Origin: Pseudovibrio sp947494035
Lineage (GTDB): Bacteria; Pseudomonadota; Alphaproteobacteria; Rhizobiales; Stappiaceae
DNA length: 64,000 nt
Assembly: GCA_947494035.1 (NCBI GenBank)
Contig: CANLTN010000005.1
Location: 62,001-126,000, forward strand
Direction: 5' to 3'
Below, in pieces: positions 26,089 through 34,785 of this stretch. Position numbers and translations under genes: made by a program. Every line of letters begins with the position of its first letter. Position 1 is the stretch's first letter. The notes below the pieces were generated by a model. It did not search any database, had not been told where the DNA came from, and saw only the letters and a list, made by a program, of their open reading frames with translations.

Positions 26089-26316
26089 TTGGTGGAAGAT
26101 AAAGATATTCTAGACCTGAGAGGTCTCAATTGCCCGTTGCCCGTGATGAAGACGCGCAAGCATCTCAAACGTTTGGCGAAGGGAGAGCAGCTTGTGGTGA
26201 AAGCCACTGACCCTATGTCTGCTATCGATATTCCACATATGTGTCAGGAAGACGGTCATGTGTTGATCGAGAGTAAGATGATCGGTGACGTGCGCCAGTT
26301 CAAGATTGAATGCTGA
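26089..26316 (+). CDS. TusA/SirA-like sulfur carrier protein
   Basis: A 75-residue protein with the TusA motif LDLRGLNCPLPVMKT, whose cysteine carries persulfide in tRNA thiolation and other sulfur relays. The start codon is TTG at 26089 or the next GTG; a GGTGGA lies before it. Which pathway it feeds is unclear, since no tus or cysteine desulfurase gene is nearby. Confidence 0.85.
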   Translation: MVEDKDILDLRGLNCPLPVMKTRKHLKRLAKGEQLVVKATDPMSAIDIPHMCQEDGHVLIESKMIGDVRQFKIEC

Positions 26317-26337
26317 TTGCACTCGTCTTTTTTGGAG

Positions 26338-26631
26338 CTAGGCGTCAAACAATTTGTCCAGCCTGCGGGCAAGTTTGAAATCCATCTCGGTCACTCCACC
26401 AGCATCATGGGTCGAAAGTAACACCTCCACTTTGTTGTAGGTGTTGGTCCATGTCGGATGGTGGTTCATCTTTTCCGCCACAATCGCAGCGCTGGACATG
26501 AAGCCAAAGGCGCGGGCAAACGAGCGGAAGGTGAATGTGCGCTCAATCGCATTGCCATCTTCAGACAAGCTCCAGTGTGGTAGTTCTGCGAGGGCGAATT
26601 CTTTTGCGGTAGCGGATAACAGCTCGGACAC
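26338..26631 (-). CDS. 4a-hydroxytetrahydrobiopterin dehydratase (pterin carbinolamine dehydratase)
   Basis: A 97-residue PCD/DCoH protein with the signature AEKMNHHPTWTNTYNKVEV followed by LSTHDAGGVTEMD. It recycles the pterin cofactor of aromatic amino acid hydroxylases, although no hydroxylase gene is nearby. It converges with the tusA-like gene. Confidence 0.9.
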   Translation of the reverse strand: MSELLSATAKEFALAELPHWSLSEDGNAIERTFTFRSFARAFGFMSSAAIVAEKMNHHPTWTNTYNKVEVLLSTHDAGGVTEMDFKLARRLDKLFDA

Positions 26632-26786
26632 AGGATCACCTTTAGTTATGTTGCAAGGGTTGCCTCAGATCTAGTAGGTTTTTCTGACTCGCAAAATCCA
26701 TGGATATTCGAGTAGACCCATACGAAACTCTGGTGCAAAGAGTCCAGAGGGAATAAATATCCAGGCAGTAAGGTTGGGAGGAAACA

Positions 26787-27272
26787 GTGGTCTTGTTGCA
26801 GCGTCGTGTACTGTTTGTATGCCTTGGAAATATATGTCGCAGCCCGTTGGCAGAGGGGATCTTCCGCCATCATGTGAAACAAGCAGGGCTGGAAGAACAG
26901 ATCTACGTGGATTCCGCCGGCACGGCCAACTGGCATCGTGGTAAGAAGCCGGATATCCGCAGCATTCAGACAGCGCAAAAGCATGGCATCGATATTTCCA
27001 ATCAGGAAGCGCGCCAGCTGGAACAAGAGGACTTTGAAAAGTTCCATTACATCGTGGCGATGGATGCCGGCAATCTGGTCAACATTCAGGCCGAAGCTCC
27101 GTATCTGCATACGGCCAATGTGCGGCTGCTGCTTCAGGATGAGCAGAAAGACGTGCCGGATCCGTATTACGGTGCCAATGAAGGATTTGATGAGGTCTAT
27201 AAGCTGTTGCGGAACGGTACCTACAATCTTCTGCAAGAAATCCGCGAGGAGATGGAGCCGACCGAGATTTAG
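26787..27272 (+). CDS. Low-molecular-weight protein-tyrosine phosphatase
   Basis: A 161-residue LMW-PTP. The P-loop is VCLGNICRSPLAE (C-x5-R-S) close to the N-terminus, and the general-acid aspartate is in DVPDPYYG. The start is a GTG at 26787 with GGGAGG 5 nt upstream. No kinase or capsule genes are adjacent, so the substrate is unknown. Confidence 0.92.
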   Translation: MVLLQRRVLFVCLGNICRSPLAEGIFRHHVKQAGLEEQIYVDSAGTANWHRGKKPDIRSIQTAQKHGIDISNQEARQLEQEDFEKFHYIVAMDAGNLVNIQAEAPYLHTANVRLLLQDEQKDVPDPYYGANEGFDEVYKLLRNGTYNLLQEIREEMEPTEI

Positions 27273-27295
27273 GCCCATTCCAGAGAATTAGGTGG

Positions 27296-27325
27296 AAGCT
27301 CCGCAGATGGTTGCGGAGCTTTTTT
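27296..27325 (+). terminator. Terminator after the tyrosine phosphatase gene
   Basis: AAGCTCCGCA-GATGGT-TGCGGAGCTT followed by TTTT. Confidence 0.88.
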
Positions 27326-27339
27326 GTTTTCCGCGCTAG

Positions 27340-28170
27340 CTATTTAACTTTGTTACGGACGCTTCTTGCGCACCAGCAGACAGCACTGCCGATTTTCGCA
27401 TGCAGCCAGTTGCCGCCCTTGGTAAAGGAGGCGTCCAGATTGTCTGGTTGCGCCCATGTCGGAGTGCGCTGGTACAGGTAGTGGTAGATAGCGATGATCA
27501 CCAGCATGGTGATGCCCCAGGAGAGCAGGGTGTCTGAAAGGAAATGCCCTCCGAATGCCACGCGATTGGCAGAAAGAGCGAAAGCCAATACGCCGATGCC
27601 TGTTGCCAGCGGCAGCCGCCACGCTTTGGGAGCGATGAAGACCAGTACCATCAGCCAGATGGCGGATGAGGCTTCGCCCGATACAAACGAGCAGTTACTA
27701 TCACAGTAGTTAGTCGGGTTCCAAACGCCAACAAATGGCAGATCGCCGCCAAATATCTCGGTTGAGCGTGGGCGTGGACGGCCCCACATGTTCTTGAAGA
27801 ACGTGTTGACGACGAGGCCGGGACCGAGAATGAGTGTTGAAAGCACGAAGATCGGATGCCGAAGATCCATTATCGCCTTAAGTTTTGGAAGGGCGAGCTT
27901 GAAGAACATTACAAGCAACGACAGTGCGGCGACCCATTTGAAGATGTAGACACCGAAGTACCGCACATCATTCCAGAACGGATCTCTGGAAACCGGAAAG
28001 TTGCCGTCTCCGGCGTAGAAGAGGCTGGAAGCCCAGATATCCAATCTTGGGAAAATCAAAAATATCACGGAGACGACAAGAATGTAGCTTATCACCGCGG
28101 TGAACGGGCGTTCACTGCAAAAGTTGATCGCTTTCTTGAGGGTCGACGTCTTGGTGTCTTCGTCTGCCAC
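27340..28170 (-). CDS. PAP2 family membrane phosphatase
   Basis: A 276-residue inner-membrane protein with about six membrane segments. The PAP2 motifs are KNMWGRPRP (KxxxxxxRP), CSFVSGEAS in place of the usual PSGH, and NRVAFGGHFLSD (SRxxxxxHxxxD). The SGE-type second motif is common in the rhizobial PAP2 branch that includes lipid phosphatases. The substrate may be a lipid pyrophosphate or lipid A-type phosphate. The N-terminal 20 residues are charged and cytoplasmic. Confidence 0.87.
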   Translation of the reverse strand: MADEDTKTSTLKKAINFCSERPFTAVISYILVVSVIFLIFPRLDIWASSLFYAGDGNFPVSRDPFWNDVRYFGVYIFKWVAALSLLVMFFKLALPKLKAIMDLRHPIFVLSTLILGPGLVVNTFFKNMWGRPRPRSTEIFGGDLPFVGVWNPTNYCDSNCSFVSGEASSAIWLMVLVFIAPKAWRLPLATGIGVLAFALSANRVAFGGHFLSDTLLSWGITMLVIIAIYHYLYQRTPTWAQPDNLDASFTKGGNWLHAKIGSAVCWCARSVRNKVK

Positions 28171-28403
28171 GGGGGTTCCTGAGTTTGTTCTTTTTGAATT
28201 ATAGGGCGGTATACTGGTTTTTGAGCATTACGCCAATGTGCTGTCTTGAAATTCCATTGATGCTCGGCGAGATTATGCCTCGCATTGTCAAACTCCCATA
28301 TAGGGACCTGCGAGATAAATACAAATTGTTTCCATTCGTGGTTTTCGCAGGAGTGAAATCATAGGCAGCGGATTATTGGTCCACCGGATCAGAAAGTGAA
28401 AGA

Positions 28404-29006
28404 ATGCCTCGGCTCGCGTTTTATTATGAATTTGCCAGCCCGTACTCCTACCTGACTGCAGCACGAATTGAGCAGCTGGCGAAGGACAGAGGGGTCGATA
28501 TTGAGTGGCGGCCTATTCTGCTGGGGCCGATCTTCCGGCGTCAGGGGTTGGAGAGCTCGCCGTTTGTCGAGAACCCGAAGAAGGGCGCTTATATGTGGCG
28601 CGATGTGGCGCGCACTGCTGCCAATCTTGGCTTACCGTGGCAAAAGCCAAGCATTTTCCCGCTTTACAGTTTGCTTGCCTCCCGCATCGCGTTTGCAGGA
28701 CGCAGCGAGCCCTGGATCGGCGCGTTTACCCGTGCTGTGTTTCACATGTCGTTTGCGCTGGATGAAGATATCTCCAAACCTGAGCTCATGGTTGCTTTGC
28801 TTGAGGAGCTGGAGCTTGATACTGACAAGATCATGAAGCAGACCGAAACCACCGAGGTGAAGATCGGCCTGCGCGCCGCTGTTGCTGAAGCCGAGGCGCT
28901 TGGGGTGTTTGGTGCGCCGACTATGATCACCGAGAAGGGTGAGCTTTACTGGGGCAATGACCGGCTTGATGAAGCACTGGATGCTGCTTTCCTGCGGATT
29001 GGCTAA
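28404..29006 (+). CDS. 2-hydroxychromene-2-carboxylate isomerase-like DsbA-family protein
   Basis: A 200-residue kappa-GST/DsbA-fold protein. FYYEFASPYSYLTAAR replaces the CxxC by a serine, as in NahD. WRPILLGPIFRRQG and GVFGAPTMI are further signatures. Family members isomerise hydroxychromene carboxylates with glutathione in aromatic degradation, but there are no other degradation genes here. Its stop overlaps that of the convergent kinase gene. Confidence 0.85.
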   Translation: MPRLAFYYEFASPYSYLTAARIEQLAKDRGVDIEWRPILLGPIFRRQGLESSPFVENPKKGAYMWRDVARTAANLGLPWQKPSIFPLYSLLASRIAFAGRSEPWIGAFTRAVFHMSFALDEDISKPELMVALLEELELDTDKIMKQTETTEVKIGLRAAVAEAEALGVFGAPTMITEKGELYWGNDRLDEALDAAFLRIG

Positions 29007-30130
29007 CTGGAGTTTTGCAGCGTGCTTTCCACGAGACTGTAGAGAGCAGATGGGGTGACCGGCTTTTCGAGAATCTGTGTGAAGCCTTGGTTGAGCAGTA
29101 TTGGACGCTCGTCGGGTGGAATGCTTGCCGTGATGGCAAAATAGGCTTTTGCGTTGGCCTGCGCGCCGTTTTTCATCTGATGAAGCGTCTCATGGCCACT
29201 CATTTCCGGCATGTGCAGATCAAGAAAGACCAGATCAGAGGGGGTATCTGCCTGCAGGGTGAGGGCCTGTCTGCCGCTGTTTGTGGAACGTACTTTCAGG
29301 CCAAATGAGGAGAAGATTGCTCCAAGAAGCTCGCGGCTGGGTTTATTGTCGTCAACGATGAGGACGGAGCCTGAAAGGGCGGAACGAGGTTTATTGTCGG
29401 GTGTGGTGAATGGTTTGTCGGCTTGCGTGATCTCCTGAATTGGCAGGATCAATTCAAAGCAGGCTTCATTCTTTGCGTTTGTGATGAGGTGCAGGTCGCC
29501 TTTGTTGTTGCGGGCCAGATGCCGGGCGCTCCACAATCCAAGACCATGGCTATCCGACTTGCGCTTGGGGATGCGCGGAGCATCAAGGTAGCTGACTTGT
29601 TCAGGTGTCAGGCCGGGGCCTGCATCCTTGAGTGTCACGACGATGTTGGGCTGGTGGTTGGAGAACTTGATGTGGGCGCTCAGTGTGATTGTGCCTGCAT
29701 TGCTGTACAAAATGGCGTTATCGACCAGCACAGCCAGAATGCGTTGTAGCTCATCGGAGTGTGTCTGATAGGCTGACATGGCCTCGTGAGACCAGCGATG
29801 GGTCAGAGTATGACCGGATCTTTCAGCCTGAGGTGAAAACAGATCAACGATATACTTGAGCTGCTCCAGAATTGATTTGGGCTTTGGGTTGACCGGTTCG
29901 GTGCTGGCGTTGTGCGTTTGAGGCTTTGCATATCTGTGAAGGATGACGCCTGTCAGCTCTTCCAGTGAGTTGATAGAGGCTTGTAGTGTGCTCAGGTGGT
30001 GTTGTTGCTGATCGCTGAGAGGCTCTTGTGCAATCAGGTCCGAAGCGGTTCTCATGGCGGACAGTGGTGTTTTCAGGTCATGCACCAGTCTCGCGATCTC
30101 CTGCCGTGACGCCGGTTTTGAAGAGGGCAT
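29003..30130 (-). CDS. Cytosolic hybrid histidine kinase without sensor domain
   Basis: A 375-residue protein consisting only of signalling modules. A HisKA domain has the phosphorylated His in ARLVHDLKTPLSAMR (about residue 17). An HATPase has the N box VDNAILYSNAG, DAGPGL and HGLGLWSA (to about 225). A C-terminal receiver (about 250-370) has VLIVDDN, the phospho-acceptor Asp in FLDLHMPEMSG and the lysine in LEKPVTPS. No membrane segment or PAS/GAF domain precedes the HisKA domain, so a partner must provide the input. A strong AAGGAGG precedes the ATG at 30130. No separate regulator gene is adjacent. Confidence 0.88.
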   Translation of the reverse strand: MPSSKPASRQEIARLVHDLKTPLSAMRTASDLIAQEPLSDQQQHHLSTLQASINSLEELTGVILHRYAKPQTHNASTEPVNPKPKSILEQLKYIVDLFSPQAERSGHTLTHRWSHEAMSAYQTHSDELQRILAVLVDNAILYSNAGTITLSAHIKFSNHQPNIVVTLKDAGPGLTPEQVSYLDAPRIPKRKSDSHGLGLWSARHLARNNKGDLHLITNAKNEACFELILPIQEITQADKPFTTPDNKPRSALSGSVLIVDDNKPSRELLGAIFSSFGLKVRSTNSGRQALTLQADTPSDLVFLDLHMPEMSGHETLHQMKNGAQANAKAYFAITASIPPDERPILLNQGFTQILEKPVTPSALYSLVESTLQNSS

Positions 30131-30295
30131 GAGATTCCTCCTTGATCATTGTTCTTGAAAGAGTCTAAAAGACTTACAGTTAAAGTTCGCCCTGTTCTGG
30201 CAAGCATCCACCGAGATTTTGTTTTACGTTTACAAGTGCGTTTGCGTGTGCGCTGGAAGAGTGCTGCTGTAGGGTGGAAAGAGAGCGAACACACA

Positions 30296-31258
30296 ATGCT
30301 GTTTAGTACACTTCAGGTGGTTTTTCCCATTTTTGCGACGGTGGGCGTGGGCTACGGGTTCGGCTACATCGGACTGCTCAACAAGCATGTCGGCGATAAT
30401 CTCAGCACCTTCTGTATCACGGTTCTTATTCCTGTTCTTATTTTCCGCACGTTGGCGACATCTGATCTTGGCGGGCTGAGCCCATGGGCGCTCTGGGGCA
30501 CCTATTATACCGCGCTGACAGTCAGTGCTGTGCTGGGCGGCTATATGGTGCGCAAGGTCTTTGGGCGTGAGGCACGGGCGGCCTGTATTGGCGGGTTCTC
30601 GGCATCGTTCTCCAATATGTCTTTGATCGGTATTCCGGTGATTACCTCTGCCTTTGGGCAGGAAGCGCTGGTTCCGCTCTCCTTAATCATCTCCATTCAC
30701 GCCCCTTCTGTGACGCTGGTGTTTGTTCTGGCTATGGAGCGGGCTGTTGTTGTGGATGGTTATCAGGAACCGCGGCCTTTCAAACATGTGATGCAGTCGC
30801 TTTTCAAGACGCTGATCACAAGCCCGCTGGTGGTTGCTATTCTGTTGGGTATCGGATGGAACTTCTCAGGCCTTGAGCTGCCCGTGCTGCTTGATGGTAT
30901 CTTGCTCCCTCTGGCAAGTGCTGCAAGCCCTGTTGCTCTGTTCTCTGTCGGCATGACTTTGCTGAACTACGGTATCCGCGGAAACATCGCGATTGGCGGC
31001 GTGTTGAGCGCTCTGAAAATCATGCTGATGCCTGCGATCGTACTGGTTCTGGCGGTCTATGTGTTTCCGCTTTCGCCGCTTTGGGTTGCGGTGGCGACAC
31101 TGGCAGCGGCGTGTCCAACCGGTGTTGTGGCGTATCTTTACGCCAGCCAGTTTGGAACCGGCCACGCCATGAGCGCAAACTCCATTAGCCTCACAACCAT
31201 CTTCTCAATCATCACAATGAGCTTCTGGCTCTGGGTCTTGAACTTTCTGGGCTACTAA
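30296..31258 (+). CDS. AEC (auxin efflux carrier) family transporter
   Basis: A 320-residue protein with about ten membrane segments in two halves, each beginning with a family-typical pattern (VVFPIFATVGVGYGFGYIG; ILLPLASAASPVALFSVGM). Bacterial AEC members export or import small acids such as malonate or malate. I start at the ATG at 30296; the frame extends back to 30149, but that part is basic and unconserved. Confidence 0.85.
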   Translation: MLFSTLQVVFPIFATVGVGYGFGYIGLLNKHVGDNLSTFCITVLIPVLIFRTLATSDLGGLSPWALWGTYYTALTVSAVLGGYMVRKVFGREARAACIGGFSASFSNMSLIGIPVITSAFGQEALVPLSLIISIHAPSVTLVFVLAMERAVVVDGYQEPRPFKHVMQSLFKTLITSPLVVAILLGIGWNFSGLELPVLLDGILLPLASAASPVALFSVGMTLLNYGIRGNIAIGGVLSALKIMLMPAIVLVLAVYVFPLSPLWVAVATLAAACPTGVVAYLYASQFGTGHAMSANSISLTTIFSIITMSFWLWVLNFLGY

Positions 31259-31332
31259 GGGGTTCCTGCCCTTTTGACTCAGGAGCTAGGTTAATTAGAG
31301 AATTTTCCAGATCAAATAGGGGCGACTAAGAA

Positions 31333-31974
31333 ATGGATGGCTGTTTGATTTTTGATCTGGATGGGACGCTGGTCGATAGCGAGCCACTGTGCTCGCAGGC
31401 TTTTCTGGATCTATTACCTGAGATTGAACTGCCTCTTACAGGTCTTATGAAGCGCTTCAGGGGACGCAAACTCTCCGGAATTCTGGCTGATCTTGAGGGT
31501 ATTATTGGGCGGAGTTTGCCTATTGGTTTCGAACAGGATTATCGCGCTCAAGTAGAGCATTTGTTCAAGACAGAATTAGTGGCGTTTCCCGGTGTCCCAG
31601 AAGCACTCTCCGAGATCTCACTTCCAATGTGTATTGCATCAAGTGGCCCTCGTGCAAAGATTGATTCTGCACTGGAGAAAACAAATCTTAAACGCTTCTT
31701 TGGCTCCAGAATTTTTAGCTCGTATGATGTAGGGATCTGGAAACCTGATCCTGGATTGTTCCTTCATGCCGCGCATGAGATGCGTGTCTCACCTGAGCGC
31801 TGCGCCGTCATTGAAGATAGTGAGGTGGGGGTTCGTGCAGCAAAAAGTGCTGGGATGAACGTCTTGCTCTTCTGCGAAGGAGCTGATCCTAATATCGGCA
31901 CAGAGACATTCAACTCCTACAGCCAGCTTCCCGAGCGGCTTGCTACCAGTTTTAATAGTTTGGAAAGCGCTTAA
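31333..31974 (+). CDS. HAD-superfamily hydrolase, beta-phosphoglucomutase-like
   Basis: A 213-residue subfamily IA HAD protein. Motif I is FDLDGTLVDSE, motif II is ASSGPRAK, and motif III/IV covers KPDPGLF and VIEDSEVGV. It probably dephosphorylates a small metabolite. Its stop overlaps that of the convergent gluQ gene. Confidence 0.87.
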   Translation: MDGCLIFDLDGTLVDSEPLCSQAFLDLLPEIELPLTGLMKRFRGRKLSGILADLEGIIGRSLPIGFEQDYRAQVEHLFKTELVAFPGVPEALSEISLPMCIASSGPRAKIDSALEKTNLKRFFGSRIFSSYDVGIWKPDPGLFLHAAHEMRVSPERCAVIEDSEVGVRAAKSAGMNVLLFCEGADPNIGTETFNSYSQLPERLATSFNSLESA

Positions 31975-32834
31975 TCTTCCAAGCCCAGTCTGGCTCTGAT
32001 CTGGGCTGGGGAGACGCCGCTTGCTCTGAGTTCGCGGAGGGCAGTGTCCTTGGCGGATTTGGCGAGTTTGCGGCCGGTTTCGTCGAGGATGAGGTTGTGG
32101 TGTTCGTAGTACGGCTCTGGCAGGTTCAGTAGGGTTTGTAGCAGACGGTGTACGCTGGTGGCGTGGTAGAGGTCTTTGCCGCGTAGAACATGGGTAATGC
32201 CTTGCAGGGCGTCGTCTACCACAACCGAGAGGTGATAGCTGGTTGGGGTGTCTTTACGTGCAAGGACCACATCGCCCCAAGCTGCTGGATTGGCTTGAAT
32301 TTGCCCGTGATTGGCTTCTGTCCAGCTGAGAGGACTGCCCGCTAGTTCAATGGCTTTGGCCATGTTCAGGCGCAGGGCGTATGGGGCTTCGGAGTTATGG
32401 AGGGCTTGCTGCTCTTGCTTTGTCAGGACGCTGTTGTCGCCGGGGTAGAGCGGGGCTCCGTCTGGATCCCGAGGCCATGGTGTGTCTGAGGCATCTCGTT
32501 GGGCGACGAAGCGCTTGATCTGGGCGCGGGTGAGGTAGGCCTTGTAGACAACGCCCAGTGCCTCCAGTTTTTGCAGTGCCGTGGTGTATTCGCCGAAATG
32601 CTCTGACTGCTTGCGTACCGGTAATCCCCATTGCAGGCCGAGCCAGTTCAGGTCCTCTAGCATATCTTGCTGAAGCAGCGGGGTACAGCGTACCGTATCG
32701 ATATCCTCAATGCGCAACAGGAACCTTCCGCCGCTTTGTCTGGCAGCCTCATAGTTGAGGATGGCCGAATAGGCGTGGCCAAGGTGGAGGTGGCCATTGG
32801 GGGAAGGAGCAAAGCGATAGACAGGCAAGTTCAT
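31971..32834 (-). CDS. gluQ: Glutamyl-Q tRNA(Asp) synthetase
   Basis: A 287-residue paralogue of the GluRS catalytic core that attaches glutamate to queuosine in tRNA(Asp). It has FAPSPNGHLHLGHAYSAIL (HIGH-type motif), RIEDID and the KMSKS-like KLAKSA, and no anticodon-binding domain. The region that in E. coli holds the zinc-binding cysteines reads YKAYLTRAQIKRF and lacks them. I start at the ATG at 32834; the longer open frame to 33431 only shadows the glycosylase gene on the other strand. Confidence 0.92.
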   Translation of the reverse strand: MNLPVYRFAPSPNGHLHLGHAYSAILNYEAARQSGGRFLLRIEDIDTVRCTPLLQQDMLEDLNWLGLQWGLPVRKQSEHFGEYTTALQKLEALGVVYKAYLTRAQIKRFVAQRDASDTPWPRDPDGAPLYPGDNSVLTKQEQQALHNSEAPYALRLNMAKAIELAGSPLSWTEANHGQIQANPAAWGDVVLARKDTPTSYHLSVVVDDALQGITHVLRGKDLYHATSVHRLLQTLLNLPEPYYEHHNLILDETGRKLAKSAKDTALRELRASGVSPAQIRARLGLED

Positions 32835-32907
32835 TTGCGGAATGGTTCTTCTTGGAATATGGACTCGTTTGTTATTAGAGCATCTTTGCTTGCTTGAGGA
32901 GGGGGCG

Positions 32908-33549
32908 TTGAGACCCATAAATACGCTTGAGGATATTGAGCGGGAGTTAGCGTCTCTTGTTCTGCTGGATGAGCGGCTCGTTCGTGTGGTTGATATTGCA
33001 GGGCAGGTGCCTTTGCGCAGGCGTTCTGCGGACTTTGCAGGGCTTTGCAATATTGTGGTGGCGCAGCTGCTCTCTGTGGCTGCTGCTGCAAGCATCTGGG
33101 CGCGGCTTGAGGCGCTTGTGGTGCCTTTTGAGCCGGATGTGCTGCTTTCCAAAAGTGATGAGGAGCTGTTGGATGTTGGCCTTTCCAACGCCAAGCTGCG
33201 CACGCTGAAGGCTATTGCGGAAGAGCTGAAGGCGGGTCTGTGCCTGAATGAAGCGGTGGAGTGGCCGGGTGAGGTGGCGCATAAGCGGCTTTGTGAGATC
33301 AAAGGGATTGGTCCGTGGTCAGCAGATATCTTTTTGCTGTTTTGCGCCGGACACCCGGATGTGTTTCCGGTTGGCGATGTGGCGCTGCAAGCGGCGGTGC
33401 AGCATGCGCTTGATCTGGAGGTGCGCCCCAAGGGAAAGGAGCTTGCCGAAATCGCCGAGGCATGGTCTCCTCATCGGGGAACTGCGGCGCGCTTGTTCTG
33501 GTCTTACTACCGTGTGATGAAAGAAGGGCGTGAGACACTGCCGGTGTGA
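32908..33549 (+). CDS. AlkA-like DNA-3-methyladenine glycosylase (HhH-GPD)
   Basis: A 213-residue base-excision repair glycosylase. VAQLLSVAAAASIW begins the HhH-GPD fold. The helix-hairpin-helix is LCEIKGIGPWSADIFLLF and the catalytic aspartate is in FPVGDVALQ. It should remove alkylated purines. I choose the TTG at 32908 because GAGGAGGGGG lies just before it; the frame extends back to 32842. It is divergent from gluQ. Confidence 0.88.
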   Translation: MRPINTLEDIERELASLVLLDERLVRVVDIAGQVPLRRRSADFAGLCNIVVAQLLSVAAAASIWARLEALVVPFEPDVLLSKSDEELLDVGLSNAKLRTLKAIAEELKAGLCLNEAVEWPGEVAHKRLCEIKGIGPWSADIFLLFCAGHPDVFPVGDVALQAAVQHALDLEVRPKGKELAEIAEAWSPHRGTAARLFWSYYRVMKEGRETLPV

Positions 33550-33586
33550 ATGGTTCTGACATAATCAAGATAGGGGGAGCTGCTTG

Positions 33587-34018
33587 ATGGAATCCAAAGG
33601 TTTTGTGAATGCTGTAGACGCGCAGATTGAACTGCTTCGCGACGGAAAACCGCTGGAAGCGTTTGATCGGTTTTTCGATCCTTCAGTGAAGATGTTTGCT
33701 AATGATGTGCTGTTTGCGAATGGCGCTGTTGCAGGTCGTGCCAAGCAGGAGCCTTTTATCTCTGCGGCTCAATCTATCATGGGCAAGATCGAAGATTTGG
33801 TGATTGATGAGGTGCGAGGGTTATGCGCATTTCGCAATCTCAGCAGCTTTGTGGACGGTGAAGGAAATAAGCGCCAGATCGACGGGTTGAGCTTGCAGCG
33901 CTGGGATGGTGATAAGATCATCGAGGAGCGCTACTATGATGGTGAGGCTATGAAGGCCCTTCTGGAAGGCGGTCTGCTTGCGGACCTTGGCAGCCATATG
34001 ACTACGGAAAAAAGCTGA
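33587..34018 (+). CDS. NTF2/SnoaL-like protein
   Basis: A 143-residue SnoaL-like single-domain protein (FDRFFDPSVKMFANDVLFANG, then beta strands ending WDGDKIIEERYYDG). The ATG at 33587 follows GGGGGAG by 8 nt. It is immediately followed by an esterase gene whose ATG starts right after this stop, so the two are coupled. No specific function is evident. Confidence 0.78.
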   Translation: MESKGFVNAVDAQIELLRDGKPLEAFDRFFDPSVKMFANDVLFANGAVAGRAKQEPFISAAQSIMGKIEDLVIDEVRGLCAFRNLSSFVDGEGNKRQIDGLSLQRWDGDKIIEERYYDGEAMKALLEGGLLADLGSHMTTEKS

Positions 34019-34693
34019 ATGATTGGGCAGGAACTTGAGTGCATCCGGCTGGAGCCGAGCCATGCGCCGGTGCGAAAGCTGGTGGTGTTGTTGCATGGGT
34101 ATGGCGGAGATGCCGGTGACATGGAGCCGACGGCGCGTGTTTTGCGGGATGCGCTGCCGGAGACGGCTATTGTCTGCGTGAATGGGCCGGAGCCCTGTGC
34201 CCATTGGGTAGAAGGGCGTCAGTGGTTTGCTGCATCCGAGTTTGATGCGCGGGATGTTTGGCTGGGCGTGCAGGCAGCGACTCCGTTGATAAACCGAGTG
34301 CTGGATGCGGAGCTGGCGCATTACGGCCTTCTGGAGCGGAATATGGTTCTGGGAGGCTTCTCTCAAGGGGCTATGGTGGCGCTGCATGTTGGGCCGCGGC
34401 GGTTTTCTGAAGCGGCGGGCTTACTGAGCTTCTCAGGCGTTCTGGGTGGGCCGGAGCATCTGCTGGAGCAAATGATGGTTCGGCCTCCGGTGATGTTGCT
34501 GCATGGCAGTGAGGATGATGTGGTGCCAGTGGCTAATCTGGGGGCTGCAGAAGATGCATTGGCACGTGCCGGCTTTACGGTGGAAACTCATTGTCTGGCT
34601 GGTCTTGGCCACTCTATCAACGAAGAGGCGCAGGCATTGGCGTTAAAGTTCCTGAAGGAACGATTTGGAATTTCTGCGTCAACTACCATCTAG
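34019..34693 (+). CDS. Carboxylesterase/phospholipase-like alpha/beta hydrolase
   Basis: A 224-residue esterase of the carboxylesterase 2 family. It has LVVLLHGYGGDAGDM, the nucleophile elbow GGFSQGAM, the acid in GSEDDVVPV and the histidine in GLGHSIN. It is probably cytosolic. Its start codon follows the NTF2-like stop with no gap. Confidence 0.9.
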   Translation: MIGQELECIRLEPSHAPVRKLVVLLHGYGGDAGDMEPTARVLRDALPETAIVCVNGPEPCAHWVEGRQWFAASEFDARDVWLGVQAATPLINRVLDAELAHYGLLERNMVLGGFSQGAMVALHVGPRRFSEAAGLLSFSGVLGGPEHLLEQMMVRPPVMLLHGSEDDVVPVANLGAAEDALARAGFTVETHCLAGLGHSINEEAQALALKFLKERFGISASTTI

Positions 34694-34785
34694 GATATGT
34701 TGCGGTTTTATGTGTTCACGTAGCAAATTCTGAGTCAGTATTTGCACGCGATTAAGATGGTTTCTGCCGGTGGAGGAGTGGAGAG

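Noticed and set aside
32835..33431. Upstream extension of the gluQ reading frame to 486 residues
   Set aside because: The extra ~199 residues are serine/threonine-rich shadow sequence opposite the AlkA-like gene. The family start MNLPVYRFAPSPNG is at 32834.
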